Shown here: piece after piece, positions 11,290 to 23,119 of the stretch | Numbering within the stretch: position 1 is the first letter of the stretch | Layout: each line of letters begins with the position of its first letter | Source: Casuarius casuarius | Taxonomy: Eukaryota; Chordata; Aves; Casuariiformes; Casuariidae | Direction: 5' to 3' | DNA length: 64,000 nt | Assembly (NCBI GenBank): GCA_003342895.1 | Contig: PTFA01000337.1 | Coordinates: 372,001 to 436,000 of the forward strand | Made by a program: the position numbers and the translations under genes | Notes under the pieces: model-generated | Database searches by the model: none | What the model was told of the DNA's origin: nothing | Seen by the model: only the letters and a program-made list of their open reading frames with translations

Positions 11290-14200
11290 TTCGCATTGAC
11301 AGGTTGCTTTTAACAGAAGTATTAAGGCATCATTAAGTAGTTACTAGTCCTCTCTGGTGTCATTAACTTTGACCAGCCCCAAGGCTTTAGGATGCAAAGC
11401 TCTACTTTTTCAGTCAGTAGCACTGAAGACTTGCAAAGTGAACCAGTTCTTACAGGTTTCAAGAAATTTAGTTAACATAGTGAAGATTGAGTAACTGACT
11501 AAAAATGAAACATGAATGAGAAGTGCTAATTATCTCAGTTCTGGATTAATATTTCCATATGTTTATCTATATTTCATTTATTTTTAATGCACAAAACTAA
11601 GATACCTGAAAACAGAGAAAAAAGGTATTGATGTACTGAAACAACAATTAAACAGCTTTTGAGTTTTTAGGGGTTTTTGGCTTAATGTGAAAAGGGAGAA
11701 GCCTTTTCTTTTTTCTTTTTTCAAATCACAGCTGTCATGTTGGACCCAGAGAGTCTTGGAACTGCACTGCTAAGAACAGCCAACGCTTTTTTAAGTAGCT
11801 TCTTCGCTATTATAGTTGTGACTTTTTTAGACAGCAGGGAGCCTCTGGAGCTATGTCAGGGAAGAAACAGCACAAAAGGACTAACACTGATCACATCAGC
11901 ATCCAGGCAGTTTTACTGATGACTTACCTTTCGCTTGCCAAATGTGCACTTTAACATCATTTTGCTTTCGCTGTGAAAAGAAACCTTCTGCTGTCAGGTG
12001 CTCTGTTATCAAGCAATAGTTTCATAAGTAGCAGCAGCTACTAGTCCTAGACAAATGGACATTGACACAATGCTAATAATTTTATTTTTAGAGGAAATAT
12101 AATCCCTGCCTGCCCACCCAGTATGGATTGGCATAGCTACACGTCTACATTGTCTCTGCATCCTGCTGCATATTGCAGTCACATGCATTAAAAGCCCACC
12201 TGATGGAGATGGATCCAGAGCTTAGTATCACCCAAAATGAGTAAAATCAAGGAGCAGAAAAGGTACGAAGTGTTTCATTAAATGTGTTTGCAGTGAAGAA
12301 CATCTCTTAATGAGGACTGTAAGCATTTTAGCCTTTAATACAGTATTGCCATTACTGGTAACAGGCCACAAGCTGTGCACTGAGTTTGCAAGGCCTCAGG
12401 ACTGAGACTTGTGCGGCTTCCTCTGTCTGAACTTCTCCTGACCTGCCTGCAGCTTTGTTCTACTTGGTTTAGCTGTGACAGCAGTTTCTCTAATTGGCCA
12501 GTTGTCTATGGCTAATTTGTTTGACCTTTGTTTATTGTGTAGCACAGCCATAGCTTACAGAGACTGCAGTAACAGGCAGTTATTGTACATAGAGTGAGAT
12601 GTTTATGACTAACATCATGAGGTGAGGCATAGAGACATCAAGGCCTGGTGTGATAGCAGAGGCCTTGAGAAGTAGAGACACAGGGGGTGGGGTAAAGGAG
12701 CGCAGGCCTGGGATAGTAAGAGATGAGGCACAGGCTTGGCCCTGGAGACCCCCAGCTATAAACAACTCACACACGATCAGCTAAAGAAATGTAGATCTGG
12801 AGCTGGAGAGGGGCAACAAAGAGAATAGAGAAATAGTACCTGACATATATAAAAGGCACATATATGGTAAACTTGGATGTCAGGTGGAGTTGTGGACCAG
12901 TGAAAAAAGGTATTAAAAAAAAAAAAGACCCCAAGTGGATCCTAAGGGAGGAGGAAGAAATCATCAACGTGACCATTATATTCCTCCCAGCAAAGGACTC
13001 TGATGCTGACAACTTGCCTTAACACTACCCACCACCAACATCAAAACGAAACCCCCAACCTTAAAACCAGGGAAGCAGAGGAAGGGTGAGCAAAACACCA
13101 GGAAAAGGGGTAGAAATTAAGTGTGCGTATAACAATTTTAGCTGCATTATTATTCTTTTTCAATAACAGATCTAAACTAATAAAGAAATCTTGACAGTCT
13201 AATTCAATAATTGATTATGCTAACAGTAAATTCTTGTCTTTATATATAAAATGTGCTTCCTCTTTGCCCATAAACAAGATTTTGAGCATAGCAGGAGCTC
13301 AAACAGGACACTAACTTTTCTACAACGTTGTGAATTATTTCTGAGAAGCTGTCTGGTGAGAGAAGCAGCAGAAATCCTAGGGCATCTCCCTCAGCCACAC
13401 CAACACCAAACCACGGAAATGCCGGGCCAGCAGTGACACCGTTTGTGCTGGTGCCTTCATGCTTTCAGTCAGGCTTGCAATCATCAGTACACAAACCTGA
13501 AGGTAGGTCTGCTCTGCAATTTAAACACATCTCACACCAACAGCACTTTAACTCTGGAAATAGTACTAAAATCAACACGTCTGTTCCCTAAATAGCAGTA
13601 AGAATTGGTCTCAAATTTGTAGTTCATTCTACTTTTCTATTCCAAATCAAATAAAATTTCTTTTTGCTTTTGTAGGAAAACTAGGGATGTGTAGAAAATG
13701 GGAACAGAGCAAGTCTTAGTCATACGTAGGCATGTCCTCCTTCTGGTCTTTCCAGCTACTCATTCTTCCCTCTTTGATTGTTCAGTTTTGTTTATGTGGG
13801 ATTTCGTAAGTTTTGCTCCCATCTCCAGGACTAGAATACACCACTGCTTGTGTTAGCTGCTAACTCTTGCGCAGACCCCACAGGGTTCAGCCACCTTTCA
13901 CACTTGTCTCATTGGGAGTCCATAGCCAATGATAACTTTTACAGGTAAATGGATTTTGCTTTGTTTTTATATCCTTCTAAGGGATTTTAAAAGGAAGCCT
14001 ATGAATACTTTATCTCATCCAAGCAAGCTTAATCTCCTGCACAAGTTCCCATGTTTTTACTCATTAGAATTGGACATTGCAAGAGAATGTCTTCATACCA
14101 TCAGTTTTTATTTCTGTTTAGATGGTCATCAACTTTTGATCAAGTCAGGAGCCAGTGTTCCCTGGTCTCTTTACGACTAGATGTATCCATCTTGTACCTC

Positions 14201-17200
14201 ATGTCCATATTATAGATAACCATGTGCAAGTTTAATTCGGTTATTCAGAAAATTCCAATAAACAGTTCAACCTCAAATTACCATAAGGTACTCTATATTT
14301 ATTAAGGAGACAGAGAACAGAGGAAAAGAGAATGAACAGCTTCAAAGAGAAAAATCATTAAAGGCTAATCAGCATCAATTTCAATGATAAAGTGACTGTA
14401 TTTGTAATTCAACGGTTCTTTTGCTCTTCCTACTCAAAACCATTTGTTTGAATAAAAATAAATGCTTATTACTCTTGCATCATCTCTTTCAACTGAAGGC
14501 ATCTGTGCAATACTTGGCCTCTGAGCTGTTCAAGTTTTTGGTGAAATGCAATAATAAAATACCATATACTTAATCCTCAGCAGAAGAAAAACTCCACAGG
14601 CTTCACAAGTGATGTTTTCAGATATGGCAGTTATCATGATTGACATTGCAATGCATTTATGTCAGACTTGCAGATGTTTACATTTTGATGTAGGACAACA
14701 ATGAAAACAAGAGAAAAACAACTGACCACAGGAAAACTTGATAGAAAACCAGGAAAAATGATAAACCAAAACAACTAATACACATTCCAAGGGGCCTTTG
14801 AACGAATAATCAGGATCTCTTCACATCACATAACTTATTTCCAAGTCCAACTCCATATTTTAGCATACAGCAAAGTACTTCTACTTAAGGTCAGATTGCT
14901 AGCTCCACAACAAATACATAGATTCATAAACAGCCAGTACATTTTTGGAAAAACTTCCAGTTAACGAAGATTCTTTGCTTTGCTATCAGTAATATTAAAA
15001 GAAGATTCCTTCTGGAATCCACTGCATCTTCCACAGTACATTTTTAAAGCAGCATGAATATATGTGTGCATGTATATAGATAAAAATATAAACATACATA
15101 CACACACAAATCTCACCTATCCAGAGTGCAAGGAGGGCACTAAGAAAGCCTAGCAGATACTTGGATATTCATCATAGCATACACTAACAAAAGGTGACAC
15201 AAAAATGATTTTTTTTCCCTTTATTATTATTTTTTTTTTGGAGTATCTTGCACTGTTCTTGACAATTCCTTGCAAGTGCCAGTTTAACTAGATTGCAAAA
15301 GAACACTGAAATGGATTATACAGAATATTTCACTGAGAGTGTTAGATTAGTAAAGATTATGGTAAGTATTTCCAGGTCTAAATCTGAACCTGTTAATTAT
15401 ATCTATCATCATATTATGAACNGTACCCAGCCAACGCAACATGGTAAAAGTCTTTGTTAAAAGAAACTAAGATTTCAGAAGCTGTTTAAACCTTTTTTTT
15501 NAAAAAAAAGGAAAAAGACTTCAGCAGATACTTCTCAAATCAAAATAGCACTAAACTTTGCATATGAAATTACTGCAATAGTCTTGACAAAGACTTGGTT
15601 AATATTTGGTTCTTTTACCTCAAAGACTGCAGCTATATAAACCATCTCTTGACCTTGCTGTTCTTTATCCATAGCATATATGCAGATACGTTACATGGAG
15701 GGGAAACAAAACCCCCAAATCTCACCAGATTCCCAGAAAGCTGTTGAGAATGGCATATATGACAAATACTTCTAAACCAAATTACAGAAGCAGTTTGTAA
15801 AACCTATCCTACTAGTCAAAGTGCAGTTATTATTATTTGAAGAAGCTCATAGTTTGGTACTAGTATTTATCATTTCATGGACTCCCAGTGTAAGACCACA
15901 CTCCTTTTGGTAGGAGGGGAACCAAGTTATAAATCACTCTTATTTCCAGTTAGTGATGTATATCTGCCCTGCCTAGCAAGACCAGTACTGCTACCGTAAA
16001 AAAAATGGAGGCAGGGGGAAGGGTGTGGACAGAAAAGCACATGAAAAATCTAGAACCACTGATTCAGTTACCAGAGAAGTGACCATGCAACATTTTATTC
16101 TCCCATAGAATGAGAAGACTCTTGAATTAAGAATCAGAATTTAAGACTATTGTCACTATTATTATTATAATGTGATTCATAAGCAAGTTGTGATATGTAA
16201 GGTTGCGATAGTAATCAGCAATAATTCAAGTAAAAGATTATTACATACTAATGCATGACTGACTGTAGACTTCAAGTCTACCAAATACTGTATTTGCATA
16301 ATGAAAATGTGAAATGTAAATTGAGAGGGCAAGGAAATTCTAAAGTCAGAGCAGCAACAATGTCCATTATTAAAACAAAGCACAGCAAATTGAAATAAAA
16401 TAAGCTTCAGCCTTAACTAGCACTTTCATAGTGTCTGCTGTTTCATTGATGAAGAGCCACTTTTTGACACAGGACATAAAACAGACCAGCCCCTTCCCTT
16501 TCTCCTTCACCCTCCCCCACAAAAAATACCCTTAGAGGTTGATGAAGGGGGAGCAGAAGGAAGTACAGATCTCTCTACTTCTTTCATCAAAAAGTGTCTG
16601 TAAAGATAATTTGAGCATTGTATGCAAAAAGGACAGGATTAAAGGATGCAATGTGCACATTAACACAAGAATACACCTGAATACATAAACCTCCTCCAGT
16701 GATTACATTTTAAAATTGTATGTTTGCAGATATGGGACATCAGAGAAAAAAATGACTGTATAAGGGTTTTGAGAGAAATGAACACAGAGTGCAAGAGTGC
16801 AAGTCTTGGTAACAGATATTACATTGCAGCGCAGGCACCCGTCAGAACTTTGCCTTGACACAAAACACTTCTTAACATATCAAGTCTTATTTTCAGGAAT
16901 TTATTGTTTCTGTTTCTCTGTTTTGTTTCAGTAGTATGTGAAAGATGCATGTTTGAAATGAACAAAAATCCTTTTAAGTAATTACAAAAATCTTTATTAA
17001 TAAAATTTAATTTTTTCCATTGTTTTTGAACTTGTAGAAGAATACATGATACATTCCAATAGGCAGTCAGCCAGGGAAAACATTGAAAAAGAATGTTTGA
17101 AATAAATAATGTAAATGTGTAATAGTCAAAGAGTTTCTTAGAAATTCTGTAAATGGATCTCAGTTGATTGGTGCCTCTCAGGAAGTACTGTGTCTTAAAA

Positions 17201-19310
17201 TGCAAGATTTCAAGAGGTAGAATCCTAGAAAAATCAGGCTATGGTTTTCAGAAAACCACCCCTTTTAAATATCCACATAATATTCCATATTCTTTGTACG
17301 AGCCTGCATAAAATTCTGAATAAGCCTTAAAATTAAGTGAACATAGAAATAGAAATGCTGATGACAGTAAATGTCTCCTGGTGGCTTGAAGCCATTTAAT
17401 TATAGTAGCTTGCTGCACAACAGCATGCACAGTTCCTCAAGGCAACAAGTCTTTTAAATACAGTGCTCTTAATCTGTTTTATTTTTCCCTTCTATATGAG
17501 TTATCTGACATATCCTTTGTGGATACAGCACCATTGCCAATAGATGAGCAACACAGACCAAGGGATGAACCTTTTCTCCATGTTCAGTTGTACCTGTGAG
17601 CAAACATGGACTCCTTTGAACCAGACACATATTTGGGCAGAATCTTTTTCCTCACTGTGTATTATAACACAGCCTCTGAAGAGCTGACCATTTTATTTGA
17701 CTTTGTTTAACTTGTTCCAGAAGATTACAGAAGTCTGTTTCTAGATATCTATTCCACAGAAAGCAGGATTTGACAAATAACAGCTGAAATTCTCATCTAT
17801 CCTGAAGCTTCCTGTGACAGATGCAAGGTGACAAAATCATGTTGCTTATGAATCTCTCATTCCCTCTTCCCTCCTCCACTCCCCAAAACCCATTACTTGT
17901 TCTTCACCCTGTGTTCCCAATGGATGAATTTCAGGTAACTAAGTAATATTCAAATAAAACTCAATGCACTTTATGCTGCCAAGTAATTAACTGCATACAA
18001 TCTTTTCTAAAGGACTGCTGCATGAATCCTACCACCTTGTTTGACATTATTTTTTTTCCAACAATGAAAATTTAGAAGAAAAACACACATGAAACAGTAA
18101 CACTGGGTCTTTTTTAAAAAGCATCTTCAAGACAGTTTTTAAAAAACAGAATAAGGAGGAAGGTTTAGGGCTCAAGTCTGTTTTAATTTACGTAGGTAAG
18201 AATAAGGAAAATCTTATAATGGATATACAATATAATACTGATATCAGGAAGAGGAAAATCAGGCTCCTTGAAGAGCTTTTTTTTGTTGTTATTGTCGGCA
18301 AGCTGTCTCCTTCTTAAATTCTCAGTATCTTGTTCAATCATTGCACTGATATAGCTCTGGAGAACTTACAGGAGAGCCAAAGCAGTCACAACTAAAAACC
18401 TGATAGTCCACAAAACAGAACATATCTTTTCCTCTTCATAGATTTTCACTGAGGTCTGAAATATCGAAAAAAGATGCAAACTACTAAGCCACTCATTGTA
18501 TTTGTGTCTGTTGCAGTACTTTGCTACCACAAATCATAGCAGCCTTCTAGTAGCATGCAATATATTGGTTAGAGATTCTTTGCTGTGGAGCTGTAAACGA
18601 AAATTAAAAAACACAGTGCAACTGCCACAGCTGACCCTTTTTTGCTTTAACTGTATTGACATTGTTTCCTATTTGAAAATGACAATCTCCAGATACAACT
18701 TTTCAACAAATTAACCATGCCTGTTTGTTAAACAGAAGCTTTAGAGCATCCTCGTGGTCAGTGCACTCCTACTTTGCAGACATACCATATTTGGTTCGTG
18801 TATCGGGACAGAATGGCTAAGTAGTAACACGTTTATGGTGGTATCTAAGGCAGAAGCAGCATCTGATGAGTTGCACATCTCAGGTTAAGACACAGGTGCG
18901 TTTTCCATTAGCCATTTTCTAGCTGTAAATTAAGTACAACCTGAGATGAATATGACAACTGAGATTTATAACTAGACCTTGACCTGTACTGTTCAATGTA
19001 TAATCACCAGATATACATTCACTCTTACTTTTGCTTTAAGGAATAGTTATGAAAAGCTATTACAGTGTTTCTTAAGATACAAACAGATTTCACTGCAAGC
19101 ATGAGTAAGTCACAGATCAATAATCAAAAATCTGCATATACAATGTAATTATTCCACTTGAATCTGGTACCTGCATAAGAAATATAATATTACATTCATA
19201 TTCCATTCGATATCCTTGAATACTGAAATATTCAATCATTTTTGACCAATTGTATTTGAATTTGGAAATTTTTCTTTACGATACACTGTTCTTTACTTTG
19301 CACATTACAT
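11290..19310. other. Intergenic DNA downstream of NUDCD1, no gene recognised
   Basis: About 8 kb of AT-rich sequence. A mildly distinctive block at 12,480-12,560 carries clustered transcription-factor-like words (CTAATTGG, TGACCTTTG, TGTTTATTG). A purine-rich block at 12,600-13,060 contains TATATAAAAGG. Neither can be assigned to a known element. No exon, tRNA, snRNA or LINE fragment was recognised. Single N bases are at about 15,422 and 15,501. Confidence 0.65.
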
Positions 19311-19316
19311 GCTTGT

Positions 19317-19713
19317 ATTCAATTCAATTCAAGGCTTTATTTCCTTATCTGACTACTTCCTTCAGAGGTAAACAGTGGCAATTGGAAACAGAAATGAATT
19401 CTCAAAATTCAGAAGTGCGGCAAATACAATTATTTGGAAAAGAACAATGCATAAATCTATTCACCTATGCAGTATCAGCCTCTGACAATAGCTTTAAGAA
19501 AGCTGATAGCACAGAGACTTTTTTTGTCTCTCAAAAGCTCCAAAAGCTTAGTTCAGTGATAGCAAAGTTGAAAAGCTTTGTAACGAAAAATTTTGATTCC
19601 CCTGTAAAATGTTACATTTCCTTTTAAACTTCAGCATGAACTTCTCAGATAATTTACCTACTTACTTTTTCTACCAACTGTGAACATAAACTACAACAGG
19701 ATATACTAAATAA
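19317..19713 (-). other. NUDCD1: Probable NUDCD1 3' UTR (minimum extent)
   Basis: This is the sequence immediately after the stop codon on the minus strand. The first canonical AATAAA in that direction is at 19,337-19,342, 372 nt past the stop, giving a predicted cleavage zone about 20 nt further on. The stretch is AT-rich and non-coding on the gene's strand. A plus-strand open frame across 19,250-19,627 has no family resemblance and is taken as chance. Longer 3' UTRs are possible, because other AATAAA hexamers occur further left. Confidence 0.4.
19337..19342 (-). promoter_or_regulatory. Candidate polyadenylation signal of NUDCD1
   Basis: TTTATT on the plus strand, which is AATAAA on the gene's strand. 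It is the first canonical hexamer after the NUDCD1 stop. The sequence that follows in the direction of transcription contains TG-containing stretches (TGTAATGTGC) that could act as a downstream element. Assigned by position only. Confidence 0.35.
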
Positions 19714-20006
19714 TTAATTTCCAGGGTTTACCTTTATTAAAAACAAGGTTTTTGTTGTGAGAACAAATAATCTCTCATTTGTAGCTTGAAAGCCTAAGAT
19801 AGGATCACTGGCTTCCAGGGTTGCTACTAGCTGCTTAGCAACCTGCCCCACTTGTCTTCCCTCCTTCCTGTTGTAGAGAACGGTGGACAGAGGAGTCGGC
19901 TGGCGATAGATGAAAACTCGCCGCAAGCACTCACAAAGAGCAGCGTAGGAATAATTTGGGGCACAAGCCATGAACTTCTTGTCTTGCTTTGATGCTTGGA
20001 CATAAC
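19714..20006 (-). CDS. NUDCD1: NUDCD1 exon 10, terminal coding exon with stop
   Basis: 293 bp of coding sequence including the TAA stop at 19,714-19,716. The acceptor is GGGCTATGCAG. A split Gly codon with exon 9 gives [12 protein letters not shown], then [37 protein letters not shown], and a C-terminus ending FLIKVNPGN. Apart from the last few residues it follows human NUDCD1 almost position for position. Frame-shifted readings of the same DNA on either strand are shadows. The exon continues into the 3' UTR to the left. Confidence 0.97.
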
Positions 20007-22959
20007 CTGCATAGCCCAAAAAGATGCACAGAAACAGAGAGAAGCAATACAATGGTTTCAATAGCACTTCTAACCACTATGTCAAAATCAAGCTTAGCTT
20101 CAAAAATAATAAACAATTAGTTAAAAAAAGAAAGAAATATATGTTAAAGAAATACATGTTGGCATTCAAATAAGTCAGTAGTTTTGGGGGTTATGCTTTA
20201 ACCAACAGAATACCAATATACAAACTTGTCTGTATACCTTCCTAACTGGTGTTTTCAATGCATATGTATGTATAGCTACGTACAGTATCTCTATCTAGGA
20301 CGTGTCCTCCTCACAAGGTCTTATATTTTCTCAGTGGAGATCATTAGGCATGGAGATTCCTCCAGGCCCAATATTAGCAGATTAAGCGGAATAACCCTCT
20401 TCTTCCCTTGTAATACCCCAGTTTGTAATTACATTAATGCTTTCAAAATTAGGTAGATCCAGAAGTCTGAACACAGACACTTTAAACTTGTCTTCTGTTT
20501 ACAACTGACTGAAACAAATATGAGCTACTCGTCAACTCACTGTAATTTTTGGTAATATTCACTGAGAAGGAAGTCTTTCTTTTTCTTTATAGAACTCAAT
20601 TAAGAAACAGACTACTTTTAAACTGATATCCTCTCACACTTTTGTGAACAGACTTGGATCACTTTGCAAAGGTTGTGTCTCATCACCTTTCCAAAAGGCT
20701 GTTAACTTCACTTCTGTTGAACAATGAACAACAATAGCTATCATTGAAAGACAGCATCTCTAATAACAGCAGGTATTATGCTAGCTTTCACCTTTTTCAG
20801 CCATCCTTCTTCGCCAGTATCACTATAGGGTAGTGATCAAAATACCTTCATACCCCAGCTGTAAATTTTCATGCCTTAAGATGAGTTTGTTTTAACAATA
20901 ATCCTAAACTTCCTAAATTTGCAAATGCATCTTACTGTCTCCAACACAAGATTTCTGTTCAAATCTCTAACACCACTTGACAGTTTTCATTGGTAAGCAA
21001 TTAGTAAATAACAGCTAGATAATCAATTGACAGAATTGCTCTACTGGGAAACATCAGACCAGCCAGGAAAATTTTTGAAGTTCAAGTTCATTAATTTAAT
21101 TCATGTATGTAAACACTAACACAGACAAGAAAAGCTGAATTTAAATATAGTCTTCCAGGTGAAGAGACCTTTAAGCCAGGAGACTTGTATGTAAATAGGA
21201 TTTCCCACACAGAAAATCACAGGTTATTTATTTTTAAAAACAAAGCTAAAAAACACTGCTGTCCCTCTATTTTTCTGGTCTATAGACCAGAATTTTNGGG
21301 TCCATGTTAGCAGCAGGGAACTTAGAGCAGAACATACCCAGACTGATGGGTAGTCAGTGAAAGATGTTCTTTCGATAAGCTGTGCTAAGAAGGGACAAGA
21401 TCAAGCACTGCTCCTTCAACCAGCAGTAAATCATTAGAAGCTACCTGTAAGCAGCCAAAGGCCCATCCAAAACCAAACACTTTTTTCAAGAAAGTTGTCA
21501 AGACAGATAGATGGAACAAAAAGCTTGGTCTCAAATAATAACTTTTCAGTCATCTTTGTACTGCTTGCCAAAAACTCATCCCAAAAGTACAAACAGAGAA
21601 ACAGGGAAATAGGGCTAACTAGTATTGTTTTGGTCAATATAATGAACATTGTAAATTTTGAAAAATTAGCTTTTTAATCTAGAAAATGTTTAATACTCAT
21701 TTTCATTACTCATTTTTATTACTAGCTTTAGCAGAGTGTTTCTAAATTCTGTTGCAGATAAACGAGCTAATGACATGCATTACCTCAGACAAATAAAAGG
21801 TGAATTAGATTAGTACAGAAGTGTAAGCTTCAATATAATACTGTAAAACAATAGTACAGCTAGGAGAAAGTAGTAGAAGAACAATGTTCTTTTTATCACC
21901 ATAGGTACGAAGAGCTCAAAGATATAAATTTCCTTCCTGTTATTTTCAAAATAACAGAAACACATTCTTGAAACAGTACTACAAAGTCAGCATAGAAACT
22001 TGAAACTAATAAACTGAAAGAGACATCTTGTCTTCCATTTTTCCACAGAATTATGAAATTTGAAATATGTAAAAAAGCAAATTAAAAAAAATCCCTCTTT
22101 ATCAGAGAACCTTGTCAAGATACTTCCAGCTTAATTTGACCTTAAAATAACAGGCTGTAAAAAAAAAAAAAAACTCATATACAAAATGAAACAAAGAGCA
22201 AAAACAAAAACAGAACAAAACCAATCTAACTTCAAAACAGGGACTCCTTGAGGCAGAGGTGGGATCATTATGCTCTTAACTGATCTTAACCGATTTTTCC
22301 TTCTATTGCTTTTTTTTTTTTTAAAAAAAAAAAAAAATCCACTTTTCCTGTCCACAAAGTTTTGTGGCAGAGGGTTCTGTAGTTTAACTACACATATATG
22401 AAGCATTTCTTTTAGTTTCTCTTCAACCTATTATGTACTAGCATCATTTCATAGCTCTAGCTCTTATAACATAAGAGACAGTGAACGATCATTTCCAATT
22501 CTTCAGGCTCCCACTTGGCTAAATGAGGTAGGAAAATTTGAGAAGTCACTTATTAAAATATCTTATCATAAGCCTTTAAACACCTAGGCCTGTCATCAGC
22601 GAACTGTAACTGTTTTCCTGATGATTTCTGTGCACATGTTTAGGTGTTGACTGTGCTCTTAAAAATCTTCAAATAGCTTACATATCTAAGGAACTCTCCT
22701 TTTTTACTGTGCAGGATTGTGCTTGCATCCTGTATGTAGCCTGAAAAGGCTTATTTTCCTCTCCAGGCATAAACATTCTTTTTCTCTGTATCTATGTTCT
22801 AATATTTCCAAAACTTAAGCTAGCATTCTGTTTTCAAAAGAATTATAGTACCTTTCAATTCAAATGTAATTAAATGGAGTATCAACAGAAGCCAAACTGA
22901 GAGTAATCAAGCAGAAAAGCCTCAGACAGAGAAGTGTGACATAGAAGTTAATTTCATAC
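20007..22959 (-). other. NUDCD1 intron 9
   Basis: 2.95 kb between exons 9 and 10. AT-rich, with a 15-nt-class A run near 22,159 and a back-to-back T13/A15 palindrome at 22,310-22,337. No transposon was recognised. There is one N at about 21,297. Confidence 0.9.
22310..22337. repeat. T13-A15 perfect homopolymer palindrome
   Basis: Thirteen T are followed directly by fifteen A. It is self-complementary, so in the transcript it could fold on itself. It is also a rigid, nucleosome-disfavouring tract and a spot where sequencing is error-prone. Confidence 0.9.
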
Positions 22960-23119
22960 CTAAAGCATTAAAAGTTGCAATGTGTTCCCACATGTTCTCT
23001 GGTTGGTCAGAGTGGGGCTGCCAGAGAAGAGCATCAACATCATGCCTCAGACAGAAGCAAGGCATTTCTTTGGGATCCACAACAACAGAGAAAAGATACT
23101 GGTTGCTTCCAAGATTAAT
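22960..23119 (-). CDS. NUDCD1: NUDCD1 exon 9 (about residues 437-490)
   Basis: 160 bp, entering in phase 0 and leaving in phase 1. The acceptor is TATTTTTAG and the donor TTTAG|GTATGA. The reading begins [20 protein letters not shown], continues [17 protein letters not shown] and ends [12 protein letters not shown]. It is the most conserved part of the C-terminal half of NUDCD1. No methionine-initiated frame of this exon reaches 60 codons, so it is easy to miss without splice-site reading. Confidence 0.96.

Noticed and set aside
12590..13060. Possible solo LTR, with a TATATAAAAGG-like box and a purine-rich block
   Set aside because: I could not find matching terminal TG...CA ends, a target-site duplication or a known LTR sequence, so it is left unclassified.
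16819..17205. 128-codon minus-strand open frame
   Set aside because: The composition is that of translated AT-rich DNA (Phe, Leu, Asn, Lys rich) and there is no family signature.
1..19300. Search for TRHR exons, which flank NUDCD1 in mammals
   Set aside because: No frame resembles its transmembrane segments or C-terminal tail, and the terminal coding exon would give an obvious frame of over 100 codons. It must lie left of the window.
19250..19627. 125-codon plus-strand open frame next to NUDCD1
   Set aside because: It lies across the predicted 3' UTR on the other strand, is low-complexity and matches no family.
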